Both the position numbers and the translations under genes were made by a program. DNA of 64,000 nucleotides from Microbaculum marinum (GTDB lineage: Bacteria; Pseudomonadota; Alphaproteobacteria; Rhizobiales; Tepidamorphaceae). Under the pieces are notes generated by a model, which did no database searches, had not been told where the DNA came from, and was given only the letters and a program-made list of their open reading frames with translations. Numbering within the stretch: position 1 is the stretch's first letter; each line of letters opens with the position of its first letter. Shown here piece after piece: positions 1 to 8,738 of the stretch. The DNA is taken from assembly GCF_042646165.1 (NCBI RefSeq), contig NZ_JBHRTC010000011.1; one strand, written 5' to 3'.

Positions 1-171
1 GCGGTCGGCTTCGGACCCGTCGGGTCGTCGGAGGAGCTGTCCGACGCCATCGCCGCGGCCATCGAGAAGGTGCGCGGCGGCGCGGTGGCGGTCATCGACG
101 TCCGGGTCGCGCCGGAATACGCGCGCTCGACGTCTTCGGCGGTGGTTCGGGAAATGGCGACGACGAAATGA
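1..171 (+). CDS. Thiamine-diphosphate enzyme, C-terminal end (partial)
   Basis: Frame 1 is open from the window edge to a TGA at 169-171, giving the last 56 residues of a protein whose start lies outside. The segment has an amphipathic helix followed by a hydrophobic strand and the phrase 'AVIDVRVAPEYAR', which resembles the extreme C-terminus of acetolactate synthase-like ThDP enzymes ('P-x-ΦIDV'). The stop overlaps the next start as ATGA, so it is translationally coupled to the aldehyde dehydrogenase. A ThDP-dependent decarboxylase feeding an aldehyde to a dehydrogenase would fit, but the catalytic domains are not visible here. Confidence 0.6.
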   Translation, partial: AVGFGPVGSSEELSDAIAAAIEKVRGGAVAVIDVRVAPEYARSTSSAVVREMATTK

Positions 172-1682
172 CGGCACACGACATGGCTACGACAGATACT
201 CCGGCGCATCGCGCGCTGCCGAAGAACCGCGGCGTCTTCTATGGCGGCAAATGGCGGGAGGTCGCCTCCGGCAGGTCCGTGCCGATCTCCAGCCCGGCGA
301 CCGGCGAGGACCTCGGCGTCGCGGCGGAAGGTGGCGCGGACGACATCGACCGTGCCGTCCAGGCTGCCGCCGACGCCTTCCCGGCCTGGCGCGACACCCC
401 GGCCCAGGAGCGTGCCGCACTGGTGCGCAGAGCGGCGCAGATCCTGCGCGACCATGCCGAGGAACTCGCGCACCTGGATGCCATCGACGGCGGTAATCCC
501 TACCAGGCGATGTATTTCGACGCCCAGGTCGGCGCCGACTACATGGACTACTTCGCCGGCCTCGTCACCGAGATCAAGGGCAGCACCATCCCGATCGGGC
601 CGGGCGTCCTGAACTACACGGTGCGCGAGCCGCTCGGGGTGATCGGCAAGATCAGCGCCTTCAACCACCCGCTGCTGTTCGCCACCGCCAAGGTCGGCGC
701 GCCGCTGGTCGCCGGCAACACCATCGTGCTGAAGCCCGCCGACCAGACGCCGCTGTCCTCGCTGCGCCTCGCCGAACTGTGGGGCGACGTGTTCCCGTCC
801 GGCGTCTTCAACCTGGTGACGGGCGGCCGCGAGGCCGGCGTGGCGCTTGCCGAGCACCCGAAGGTCGCCAAGATCGGCTTCATCGGCAGCGTTCCCGCCG
901 GCCGTTCCGTGATGCAGAGCGCCAGCGGCACGCTGAAGGCGCTGACGCTCGAGCTCGGCGGCAAGAACGCGCTGATCGCCTGCGCCGACGTCGACCCGGC
1001 GACGGCGGCGGCCGGCATCGTCCGCGGCATGAACTTCCGCTATGTCACCGGCCAGTCCTGCAACTCGACCAGCCGCGTCTACCTGCACGAGGACGTCTAC
1101 GACGCGGTGCTGGTCGAACTGGAGAAGGCGGTGAAGGCTCTGAAGGTCGGCCTGCCGAACGATCCCGAGACCGAGGTCGGCTGCCTGTCGAGCCAGCCGC
1201 AGTTCGACAAGGTGCTGTCCTACATCGAGATCGGCAAGGCCGACGGCGCCCGCCTCGTCTGCGGCGGCAGGCGGTGCGAAGATCCCGCGCTCGCCAACGG
1301 CTTCTTCATCGAGCCGACGGTGTTCGCCGACGTCACCGACGACATGCGGATCGCCTCGGAGGAAATCTTCGGCCCCGTCGTCAGCGTCTTGAAGTGGTCG
1401 GACGAGGACGACCTGATGCGCCGCGTCAACGCGCTGGAATACGGCCTGACCGGCTCGATCTGGACGCACGACCTCGACCGCGCCCACCGTCTCGCCTCGC
1501 GTATGCAGTCGGGCTACATATGGATCAACGACGCGGCGACCCACTATGTCGGCGTGCCGTTCGGTGGCTACAAGCAGTCGGGCGTGGGGCGCGAGGAATC
1601 GATCGACGAACTTCTCGCCTGCACGCAGATCAAGAACGTCAACGTCGTGATCGGCGCGACGCCGACCACCCGCGCGTTCTGA
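168..1682 (+). CDS. NAD(P)-dependent aldehyde dehydrogenase
   Basis: A 504-residue ALDH-superfamily protein that oxidises an aldehyde to the acid with NAD(P)+. The catalytic Glu is at about residue 262 in 'LELGGKN' and the nucleophilic Cys at about 298 in 'GQSCNST'. The cofactor-loop sequence 'VLKPADQTPLSS' and the C-terminal 'PFGGYKQSGVGRE' motif are also present. Length is typical. The first ATG (168) overlaps the upstream stop by 4 nt; an ATG at 183 is an alternative. Upstream is a ThDP-type enzyme and 19 bp downstream a D-2-hydroxyacid dehydrogenase, suggesting one short-chain acid/aldehyde pathway. The substrate cannot be read from sequence. Confidence 0.93.
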   Translation: MTAHDMATTDTPAHRALPKNRGVFYGGKWREVASGRSVPISSPATGEDLGVAAEGGADDIDRAVQAAADAFPAWRDTPAQERAALVRRAAQILRDHAEELAHLDAIDGGNPYQAMYFDAQVGADYMDYFAGLVTEIKGSTIPIGPGVLNYTVREPLGVIGKISAFNHPLLFATAKVGAPLVAGNTIVLKPADQTPLSSLRLAELWGDVFPSGVFNLVTGGREAGVALAEHPKVAKIGFIGSVPAGRSVMQSASGTLKALTLELGGKNALIACADVDPATAAAGIVRGMNFRYVTGQSCNSTSRVYLHEDVYDAVLVELEKAVKALKVGLPNDPETEVGCLSSQPQFDKVLSYIEIGKADGARLVCGGRRCEDPALANGFFIEPTVFADVTDDMRIASEEIFGPVVSVLKWSDEDDLMRRVNALEYGLTGSIWTHDLDRAHRLASRMQSGYIWINDAATHYVGVPFGGYKQSGVGREESIDELLACTQIKNVNVVIGATPTTRAF

Positions 1683-1701
1683 CGGAGCCTGTCAGCAGGG
1701 A

Positions 1702-2772
1702 ATGCCGGACACCCCGAAGGTCCTGATCTACGCCCCCAGGGAGGAGCCGCCGGAGACGATCCGGCGGCTGCGCGAGACGGGCTGCGATCTCGTCTTCGGC
1801 GATCCCGAATGGCAGCTGCCGCGCGGCCGCCATGAGGACGCCTTCGCGGAGGCCGCCCGCGATGCCGTGGCGCTGCTCGGCACCTCGATCCGCCACACCC
1901 CGATCAGCCGGCGCATCATGGAAGGCTCGCAGCGCCTGCGGGTCGTCTCCAAGTACACGGTCGGCGTCGACGACGTCGACGTCGCCGCGGCGACCGATCT
2001 CGGCATCCTGGTCTGCCATTCGCCGACCGAGGCGAACTGCTTCGGCGTCGCCGAGATGACAGTGGCGATGATGCTGGCGATGCTCAAGAAGCTGCGCGAG
2101 CGCGACACCGCCATCCGCGAGGGTCGCTGGCGCGAGCCGAACGCCACCTCCCGCTACCTCGGCCGGCGGAGCTCGGACGGCCATCCCGGCATCACGCTCG
2201 GCATCGTCGGGCTCGGCCGCATCGGCGCGCGCTTCGCCGACCTGATGCGGCCGTGGAACATCCGCATCCTCGCCTGCGATCCCTACGTTCAGCCGATGGA
2301 TTTCCTGCTGCACGGCGTCGAGCGGGTCGACTACGAGACGCTGTTGCGGGAATCCGACGTGGTGTCCTTTCACGTCGTCCTCAACGAGGAGACGCGCTAC
2401 ATGCTCTCCGACCCGCAGATCGCGCTGATGAAGCCGAACGCTGTCGTCCTCAACACCGCGCGCGGCAAGGTCATCGACGAGGCCGCCGTCGCCCGGGCGA
2501 TCGCCGAGGGGCGGCTGGAGGGGGTGGGCATCGACGCCTTCGAGGAGGAGCCGCTGGCGATGGACTCGCCGCTGCGCGCGCTCGGCGACAGGGTGCTGAT
2601 GCTGCCGCACGCGGCCGCCACCAATGACGGCGGCGAACTGCGCGCCGGCATCGAGATGGGCACCGACGCGGTCATCGAGGTGCTTGCCGGGCGGGTGCCC
2701 GACAACGTCTTCAACAAGGAGGTGATCCCGCGCTGGCGCGAGCGCTTCGGCGGCGTCAGCCTGGCGGGCTGA
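1702..2772 (+). CDS. D-isomer-specific 2-hydroxyacid dehydrogenase
   Basis: A 356-residue NAD-dependent dehydrogenase of the D-2-hydroxyacid / phosphoglycerate dehydrogenase fold, interconverting a 2-oxoacid and its D-hydroxyacid. The Rossmann motif 'GLGRIG' lies at about residues 170-175, the substrate Arg at about 254 in 'NTARGKVID', a Glu in 'DAFEEEP' and the catalytic His in 'LPHAAATN'. The family usually has 'TPH', a minor change. It is cotranscribed with the aldehyde dehydrogenase (19 bp gap). Its 3' end overlaps the convergent racemase-family gene by 17 bp. Members with this long N-terminal half include glyoxylate/hydroxypyruvate reductases and PGDH-like enzymes; the substrate is unknown. 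Confidence 0.92.
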   Translation: MPDTPKVLIYAPREEPPETIRRLRETGCDLVFGDPEWQLPRGRHEDAFAEAARDAVALLGTSIRHTPISRRIMEGSQRLRVVSKYTVGVDDVDVAAATDLGILVCHSPTEANCFGVAEMTVAMMLAMLKKLRERDTAIREGRWREPNATSRYLGRRSSDGHPGITLGIVGLGRIGARFADLMRPWNIRILACDPYVQPMDFLLHGVERVDYETLLRESDVVSFHVVLNEETRYMLSDPQIALMKPNAVVLNTARGKVIDEAAVARAIAEGRLEGVGIDAFEEEPLAMDSPLRALGDRVLMLPHAAATNDGGELRAGIEMGTDAVIEVLAGRVPDNVFNKEVIPRWRERFGGVSLAG

Positions 2773-3460
2773 CCGCCTCCTCCGGTTCGCCCAGCCTCCG
2801 CGCGCTTGCCCAGGCGGTTGCCGAGATCGACGACCACACCGGAACGCCGAGCCGCTCGCGCAGCTCGTCCAGGATGCCCATCGTCGGCAGCTGCGAGCAG
2901 GCGATGAACAGCGCCTTGCTGCGCGGCGTCACCGTGGCCAGCGCCATCTCCAGGACGTCGTCCTGCGTGACCCGGCCCAGCTCCTCGGTCGTCCGGCATT
3001 CGCAGCCGCCCAGTACCTCGACGGCGATATCCTCCGCGGCGAGATAGGCGCGCAGGCCGTCGTTGACCGGTTCCAGATAGGGTGTCACCACGGCAGTCTC
3101 GGTGACCCCTTCGTGTCTCAGGACGTCGATCATCGCCGACGCGGTCGCCACCACCGGCGCGCCGGTGCGCCGCTGCATCTCTCCGGTCAGCCTGGCGTTC
3201 GCCTCGGGGCCGGCCAGGAACCCGGCGGCGGTGCAGCCGTAGACGACCAGCCGCGGCCGGCCGCCCGCGAACGGCTCGATCGCGGCCAGCGTCGTTCGAG
3301 TGTAGTCGTCGAGCGTATCCGGCGTCACCCCTTCCGGCGGCAGCGAGACGCGCGCCACGGCCAGCCCCGAAATGACGGGGCAGAGCGCCGTCAACTCGGG
3401 TTCCATCGTGGTGTTGTTCGCCGGAACCACCAGCAGCACGTCGGACGAGGAACGCTGCAT
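2756..3460 (-). CDS. Asp/Glu racemase-superfamily protein (maleate isomerase / arylmalonate decarboxylase type)
   Basis: A 234-residue protein of the Asp/Glu/hydantoin racemase superfamily, with the two half-site cysteines seen in maleate cis-trans isomerase and arylmalonate decarboxylase: 'VYGCTAAGF' and 'FIACSQLPT'. The N-terminal 'VVPANNTTMEPE' resembles the carboxylate-binding loop of maleate isomerases. Such enzymes use one or two Cys to isomerise or decarboxylate dicarboxylates. A GGAG sits 6 nt before the ATG. It is the last gene of a - strand run, 15 bp after the LigI-like amidohydrolase, which suits a dicarboxylate pathway. The exact reaction is not assignable. Confidence 0.85.
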   Translation of the reverse strand: MQRSSSDVLLVVPANNTTMEPELTALCPVISGLAVARVSLPPEGVTPDTLDDYTRTTLAAIEPFAGGRPRLVVYGCTAAGFLAGPEANARLTGEMQRRTGAPVVATASAMIDVLRHEGVTETAVVTPYLEPVNDGLRAYLAAEDIAVEVLGGCECRTTEELGRVTQDDVLEMALATVTPRSKALFIACSQLPTMGILDELRERLGVPVWSSISATAWASARRLGEPEEAVSPPG

Positions 3461-3475
3461 CGTCGTCTCCTGGGG

Positions 3476-4342
3476 TCAAGCCGGCGGGAAATGGTACAGC
3501 TCGGCCGGATTGTCGACGAGGATGCGCGTGCGGACCGCCTCGTCGGACGTCCAGCCGCAGAACTGGTCGAACAGGTCTCCGTCGTCCGGCATGTAGTCGG
3601 CCAGCGTCGTGTGCGGCCAGTCGGTGCCCCAGACGCAGCGCTCCGGCGCCGTCGAAATGTAGCGCGTCACCAGCGGCGTCACGTCGTCGTAGGGATGTCC
3701 GGTCAGCGAGGCCCGATAGCCGCACAGCTTGACCCAGCACTTTCCGGACTCCAGCAGCCGGAGAATGCCCAGAAGGTCGGGGTCGTTTTCGTCGGTTTCG
3801 GCGCTGAGGCCGCCGAGATGGTCGAACACCACCGGCACCGGCAGGTCGGCGACGACCGGCAGCAGCTCCGGCCACAGGTTGCGCGGCACGTACATCTCGA
3901 TATGCCAGCCGAACTCGGCGATCTTCGCCGCCACGCCGGGCAGGTTGTCGATGGTCGGCCCGCCGCTGATGGTGGTGATGAACCGCGTGCCCCGAATGCC
4001 CCGGTCGTTGAGGTCGCTCAGCGTCTGGCGATCGACGTCGGCATTGACCATGACGATGCCGCGCGCCCGTTCGCGCCCGAATTCCTCGACCGCCTGCACG
4101 GTGCGGCGGTTGTCCCAGCCGTAGACGCTGGCCTGCACGATCACGGCGCGCTGGAAGCCGAGCGTGTCGGCCATCCGCCAGTATGCCTGCGGCGACGCGT
4201 CGGGCGGCGTGAAGCCGCGTTGCTGCGAGTAGGGATAGTCGGCTTCCGGACCGAAGATGTGCATGTGGCAGTCGCAGGAAAGCGCCGGCGCCTTGGCCTT
4301 CGGCGCCTTGGTTTCGTCTCTGGGCGGGATGCAGGGCAGCAT
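3476..4342 (-). CDS. Metal-dependent amidohydrolase, 2-pyrone-4,6-dicarboxylate lactonase (LigI)-like
   Basis: A 288-residue amidohydrolase-2 family TIM barrel. The HxH metal motif is in 'CDCHMHIFGP' near residue 25, 'VIVQASVYGWDN' follows the LigI/COG3618 pattern, 'VFDHLGG' supplies a later His, and 'WGTDWPH' carries the catalytic Asp. Spacing and length match 2-pyrone-4,6-dicarboxylate hydrolases, which open a lactone in protocatechuate 4,5-cleavage. GGAG lies 6 nt upstream of the ATG. Neighbours include an RraA-type aldolase and a TTT transporter, compatible with oxo-tricarboxylate metabolism, but no ring-cleavage dioxygenase is visible, so a related lactone is equally possible. Confidence 0.88.
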   Translation of the reverse strand: MLPCIPPRDETKAPKAKAPALSCDCHMHIFGPEADYPYSQQRGFTPPDASPQAYWRMADTLGFQRAVIVQASVYGWDNRRTVQAVEEFGRERARGIVMVNADVDRQTLSDLNDRGIRGTRFITTISGGPTIDNLPGVAAKIAEFGWHIEMYVPRNLWPELLPVVADLPVPVVFDHLGGLSAETDENDPDLLGILRLLESGKCWVKLCGYRASLTGHPYDDVTPLVTRYISTAPERCVWGTDWPHTTLADYMPDDGDLFDQFCGWTSDEAVRTRILVDNPAELYHFPPA

Positions 4343-4439
4343 GTGTCACTCCGGATCGGTGTCGGATTTGTGCGATAGCGGCGGGACGGGTGACCGTCTT
4401 GTTCATCCTTGCAGCGGTGCCACGCAGCCGCTGCCGTCT

Positions 4440-5423
4440 TCAGGGAAGCTTCGGTTCCCGCTCGCCGACGCGGTCGCGCGCATCGCGGAACACCTCGCCG
4501 ACCACGTCGCGGAACTGCGAGACCGGCGGCGACATGCGGGCCTTGTTCCAGACCAGCGACAGCAGCACCGGCGCCATCTTCTCCTCGATGTCCGCCACCA
4601 CCACCCGCTCGGTGGCGAAGGTGCGGGCAAATCCCGGGGAGATCGCGATGCCGCAGCCCGATGCCGCGAAGCCGATCTGCGACAGGATCGTCGGCACCTC
4701 GTATTCGATCCTCGGCCTCAGCCCCTTGTTCACGAACGAGGCGAGGATGTGGTCGTAGTGGTAGGGCGAGATCTTGCGCGGCGGCAGGATCAGCGGTTCC
4801 GGCGCCAGCTCCTCCAGCGACAGCACCTCCCGGGCCGCCAGCGGGTGGTCGGCCGGCACCACCGCCACGAACTGCTCCTCCAGCACCACCTCGGACTCGA
4901 GCGGCGGCTCGGCGAGGTTCTTCCACACCAGCCCGACGTCGTGTCGCCCGTCCGCCACGGCCTTCATCACGTCGGCGGTGTGTGCCTCCTCGATGACGAG
5001 ATGGATGTTCGGATATGCCTTGCGGAAGTGCGTCGCCGCCTTCGGCAGCACGTCGTAAAGCGCCGAGGGCACGCAGCCGACGAACAGCTCGCCGATTTCG
5101 CCCGCGCCGACGCCCTGCATCACGTGACTGACGCGCTCGGCATGGTCGAGAAGCTGCGTCGCCTGGTCGAGCAGGATGCGCCCGGACACCGTCAGCGCGA
5201 CATGCCGGTTGGTGCGGGTCAGCAGTTTCGCGCCGACCTGCTCCTCGAGCGCCTTGATGTGCAGGCTGAGCGGCGGCTGCGAGATGCCGAGGCGGGAGGC
5301 GGCGCGGCCGAAGTGGAGTTCCTGCGCGACGGCGACGAAATATCTCAGCCGGGTCAGGTTGAGCTGATGGGCACCGAAGGCGACGCGGTCGATATCCTTG
5401 TCGGTGCCCAGCCGGGAGGCCAT
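4440..5423 (-). CDS. LysR-family transcriptional regulator
   Basis: A 327-residue LysR regulator. The N-terminal winged HTH ('LRYFVAVAQELHFGRAA', 'LGISQPPLSLHIKALE') starts around residue 24, followed by a periplasmic-binding-like effector domain. I chose the ATG at 5423 because GGAGAG precedes it by 6 nt; an in-frame ATG at 5465 would add 14 residues. It sits between the TTT transporter genes upstream and the amidohydrolase/racemase genes downstream, all on the same strand, so it probably controls this cluster. A T-N11-A type palindrome at 9608-9630, upstream of the first gene of the run, is its most likely target (inference). Confidence 0.92.
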   Translation of the reverse strand: MASRLGTDKDIDRVAFGAHQLNLTRLRYFVAVAQELHFGRAASRLGISQPPLSLHIKALEEQVGAKLLTRTNRHVALTVSGRILLDQATQLLDHAERVSHVMQGVGAGEIGELFVGCVPSALYDVLPKAATHFRKAYPNIHLVIEEAHTADVMKAVADGRHDVGLVWKNLAEPPLESEVVLEEQFVAVVPADHPLAAREVLSLEELAPEPLILPPRKISPYHYDHILASFVNKGLRPRIEYEVPTILSQIGFAASGCGIAISPGFARTFATERVVVADIEEKMAPVLLSLVWNKARMSPPVSQFRDVVGEVFRDARDRVGEREPKLP

Positions 5424-5563
5424 CGGTAACTCTCCGGGTCCGTTCGTGCGAACCGCCTGCTTCATTTGACTCGTCCCGAACTTTGGACCCGGGCGCCTCC
5501 ATGCCGCAAGCGCCGTCGTGCCGGCTGGTCGTGGCAGCCGCGCTGCGCGGTGCGGGCGGCATC

Positions 5564-7060
5564 CTATTCCTTGAACGCCTCCGTTCGCGCCTTGCGCACC
5601 ATCGGCACCATCGTCGCGACCAGGGCGACTGCCGCGGTCGCCAGCAATGCGGCGGCGATCGGGTGGGTGACGAATATCGACAGGTCGCCGCGGGAGATCA
5701 GCATCGCCCGGCGGAAATGGTCCTCGAGCATCGGGCCGAGTACGAAACCGAGCAGGAACGGCGCCGGCTCGCAGTCGAGCTTGGCGAACACGTATCCGAG
5801 CGCCCCGAAGATCGCCAGGATGTACACGTCGAACGAGGAGTTGCCGACGTTGTAGGCGCCGATCGCGCAGAAGATGATGATGGCCGGATAGAGGAAGTGG
5901 TAGGGCATCGTCAGGAGCCGCGTCCACAGGCCGATCAGCGGCAGGTTGAGGATCACCAGCATGACGTTGCCGATCCACATCGACGTGATCAGGCCCCAGA
6001 CCAGCGTCGACTGGGTGAGCATCACCTGGGGCCCCGGCGTGATCCCCTGGATGATCAGCACCGCGATCAGCAGCGCCATCACCGGGTTGGCGGGAATACC
6101 CAGCGTCAGCATCGGAATGAAGGACGTCTGCGCCCCGGCGTTGTTGGCGCTCTCCGGTCCCGCGACCGCCTCGATCGCTCCCTTGCCGAAGCGGGAAGGA
6201 TCCTTCGCGACTCCCTTTTCGATCGAGTAGGAGGCAAACGAGGCGACCGCCGCGCCGCCGCCCGGCAGTATGCCGAGGGCAGACCCGATCACCGTGCCGC
6301 GCAGCACGGGCATTGCGATCGCCCTGAAGTCCCGGAGCGTCAGCCACAGTCCCTTCAGCCGCCGAGTGACGATCGATCGTCCCGACTGGTCTTCCAGGTT
6401 GCGGATCACTTCGGCGATGCCGAACATGCCCATTGTCACGGCGATGAAGCTGAACCCGTCGGCCAGTTCCATGAAGCCGAAGGTCAGACGGAACTCGCCG
6501 TAGAAGATGTCCTGGCCGGCCAGCCCCAGCGACAGGCCAAGCACCACCATCGCCAGCGCCTTGATCACCGATCCGGAAGCCAGCGTGACGGCGGCGACGA
6601 GGCCGAGCACCATCACAGAGAAGAACTCCGGCGCGCCGAAGTTCAGGGCGAACCGGGCCAGCGGCAGCGAGAAGAAGACCAGCAGCAGCACCGAGACGGT
6701 GCCCGCGAAGAACGATCCGAGCGCCGCCGTCGCCAGCGCCTTGCCCGCCAGGCCCTTCTTGGCCATCTCGTGGCCGTCGATCGCCGTCACGACCGAGGAT
6801 GTCTCGCCCGGCAGGCGAAGCAGGATTGCCGTGGTCGAGCAGCCGTACTGGGCGCCGTAGTAGATGCCGGCCAGCATGATGAAGCTCGACACCGGCGGCA
6901 GCGTGATGGTGAGCGGGATCAGCAGCGCCACCGTGGCCGCCGGGCCGAGGCCGGGCAACATGCCGATGAAGGTGCCGAGCAGCGTTCCCAGCAGGCAGTA
7001 TGTCAGGTTCTCGAAGGTCAGCGCGACCGTGAAACCGAGGGCGAGGTTCTCCAGCACCAT
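5564..7060 (-). CDS. Tripartite tricarboxylate transporter large permease (TctA family)
   Basis: A 498-residue integral membrane protein of the TctA family, the large permease of periplasmic-binding-protein-dependent, ion-driven TTT carriers. It begins with 'LGTFIGMLPGLGPAATVALL', the hallmark glycine/proline-rich loop, and has a second inverted copy near residue 275 ('GILPGGGAAVASF'), plus about ten or more hydrophobic segments. Length is standard for the family. A G-rich ribosome site precedes the ATG. The small permease TctB ends 13 bp upstream and the binding protein TctC lies beyond it, so the complete three-part system is encoded in the order C-B-A. Confidence 0.96.
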   Translation of the reverse strand: MVLENLALGFTVALTFENLTYCLLGTLLGTFIGMLPGLGPAATVALLIPLTITLPPVSSFIMLAGIYYGAQYGCSTTAILLRLPGETSSVVTAIDGHEMAKKGLAGKALATAALGSFFAGTVSVLLLVFFSLPLARFALNFGAPEFFSVMVLGLVAAVTLASGSVIKALAMVVLGLSLGLAGQDIFYGEFRLTFGFMELADGFSFIAVTMGMFGIAEVIRNLEDQSGRSIVTRRLKGLWLTLRDFRAIAMPVLRGTVIGSALGILPGGGAAVASFASYSIEKGVAKDPSRFGKGAIEAVAGPESANNAGAQTSFIPMLTLGIPANPVMALLIAVLIIQGITPGPQVMLTQSTLVWGLITSMWIGNVMLVILNLPLIGLWTRLLTMPYHFLYPAIIIFCAIGAYNVGNSSFDVYILAIFGALGYVFAKLDCEPAPFLLGFVLGPMLEDHFRRAMLISRGDLSIFVTHPIAAALLATAAVALVATMVPMVRKARTEAFKE

Positions 7061-7073
7061 GACGTGCCCCCCG

Positions 7074-7517
7074 CTAGCCGAACAGCCGCACGGGCATGCC
7101 CAGGCCCCAGATGAACACGAGCCAGCAGAACGCCAGCAGGAAGGCGATGAGGCCGGCGGCCGACAGGGGCCGGAACCGGTCGCTGGCGATCATGCTCACG
7201 CCCACCGAGATGACGACGGCGGGGACGAATCCGAGCCACTGGATGGTGGCTGCGAAGGCGACGACCGAGAGGATCACCAGCGCCACGCCGCGCCAGTCGA
7301 ACCGGGGCAGGGCGTCGCCGTCGACCCTCAGTCCGTTGAACAGCGTCAGCGCTCCCAGCACGGCGAGGATGAGTGCCAGCGCCAGCGGGAAGTAGCCGGG
7401 TCCCATCCGGCTGGCGGTGCCAAGCGGCAGCTGCAGGGCGTTGTAGGCCAGGACGGCGGCGAAGATGACGAACAGTCCGCCGGCCAGCACGTCCTTTGGA
7501 TTTCGGATGTGAACCAC
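7074..7517 (-). CDS. Tripartite tricarboxylate transporter small permease (TctB family)
   Basis: A 147-residue membrane protein with four predicted hydrophobic helices, matching TctB. I place the start at a GTG (7517), reading 'VHIRNPKDVLAGG', because GGAG lies 7 nt upstream and the family starts close to this motif; the longer reading frame upstream is arginine-rich and lacks a ribosome site. 'LPLGTASRMGPGYFP' in the first loop is the most conserved TctB sequence and is present. It forms the membrane complex with the adjacent TctA. Confidence 0.9.
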   Translation of the reverse strand: MVHIRNPKDVLAGGLFVIFAAVLAYNALQLPLGTASRMGPGYFPLALALILAVLGALTLFNGLRVDGDALPRFDWRGVALVILSVVAFAATIQWLGFVPAVVISVGVSMIASDRFRPLSAAGLIAFLLAFCWLVFIWGLGMPVRLFG

Positions 7518-7655
7518 CGTATCGCTCCGGTCGGCGGAGCACCGCACGAGTCGCCGGCGCCGCGCCATCGAAAGGAAGCAGACGACGGCGACCTCCAACG
7601 GCCTGCCGCCGCCCGCTCCGGGAGGACCCCGGGTTTCGGTATGGAGCCTGCGCGC

Positions 7656-8636
7656 CTACTTCTTTTCGATCTGCAGGTCTTCGGCGAGCTGCGCCCACAG
7701 CGCCGTGTTCTTCTCCAGCCACTCCCGGTAGTATTCGGGGCTCGAGCCGACGATCTGGACGCCCATGGATTCGATGAAGTCCTTCGTCTCGGGATCGTTC
7801 ATCGCCTTGGTCCATTCTGTGTTCCAGAATTCCACGACCTCGTCGGGCAGGCCGGCGGGGCCGGCGAGGCCGTAGGAGGCCGCGTCGTCGATGTCGATGC
7901 CGACCTCCTGCAGCGTCGGCGCATCCGGATACAGCTTCAGCCGCTCGGTGGTCGTCACCGCCAGCGGCAGCATGTTGCCGTCGGCGATGTGGGCGCGCGT
8001 CGGGATCGGCGTGCCGAACAGGGCGTGGATTTCGCCGGCCAGCAGCGCGTTGAACGCCGGCGAGCCGCCGCTGTAGGGAATGATCTCGAAGTCGATTCCC
8101 GTTTCCTTGCGGAACCGGCGCGCCAGCACGTCGGACTGGGACAGCGCCCCGTAGGAGCCGAAGCGGACCTCGTCGGGATGCTCCTTCAGATAGGCGATGA
8201 ATTCTTCGTAGGTCTTGACCGGCAGGCTGGTGTTCGCCAGCAGCAGGTAGGGCACCTGCGCATGGTAGGAGATCAGCGTGAAGTCCTTGCGCGGATCGAA
8301 GGGCAGGTTCGAATAGAAGGCCGGCCCGGCGACGAATTCCGGCGGGCTCGACACGTAGATCGTGTAGCCGTCCGGCGCCGCCTGGGCGACCATCCGGCTG
8401 GCGACCTGCGTCGAGGCGCCCGGCACGTTGGCCACCACGATGTCGGCGCCCGTGTTCTGCGCCATCGTCGCCGCGATCTTGCGGCCGAGCGCGTCGGAGC
8501 CGCCGGGCGGGTAGGGGATGATGAGCTGCACGGCCCGGTTCGGGTAGTCCTGGGCAGCGGCCGGCGTCGCTGCCGGCAGGGCAAGCGCGACCGCCGCGAG
8601 CGCGGCCGCGGAGCCGATCAGTCTGATGACCTTCAT
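7656..8636 (-). CDS. TTT-family periplasmic substrate-binding protein (TctC/Bug family)
   Basis: A 326-residue extracytoplasmic binding protein. The N-terminus has a classical signal peptide, with a short basic start, an Ala/Leu-rich core and cleavage near 'AAA-QDYPNR'. The mature protein opens with 'LIIPYPPGGSDALGR', the diagnostic Bug-family loop that contacts the carboxylate ligand. GGGAGG precedes the ATG. It delivers the substrate to TctAB encoded just downstream. Bug proteins bind small carboxylic acids of many kinds, so the ligand is not determined, though the adjoining aldolase and lactonase genes suggest a di- or tricarboxylate. Confidence 0.95.
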   Translation of the reverse strand: MKVIRLIGSAAALAAVALALPAATPAAAQDYPNRAVQLIIPYPPGGSDALGRKIAATMAQNTGADIVVANVPGASTQVASRMVAQAAPDGYTIYVSSPPEFVAGPAFYSNLPFDPRKDFTLISYHAQVPYLLLANTSLPVKTYEEFIAYLKEHPDEVRFGSYGALSQSDVLARRFRKETGIDFEIIPYSGGSPAFNALLAGEIHALFGTPIPTRAHIADGNMLPLAVTTTERLKLYPDAPTLQEVGIDIDDAASYGLAGPAGLPDEVVEFWNTEWTKAMNDPETKDFIESMGVQIVGSSPEYYREWLEKNTALWAQLAEDLQIEKK

Positions 8637-8738
8637 GGAATCCTCCCTTGGGTTTTACCGTCCTTCAGTCGGTTCTTGTTCTTGTCTTGCAGTGGGCGCC
8701 CGCCGTCGTTGCGGCGGCGCCGGTCTCGCCCCCGCCGC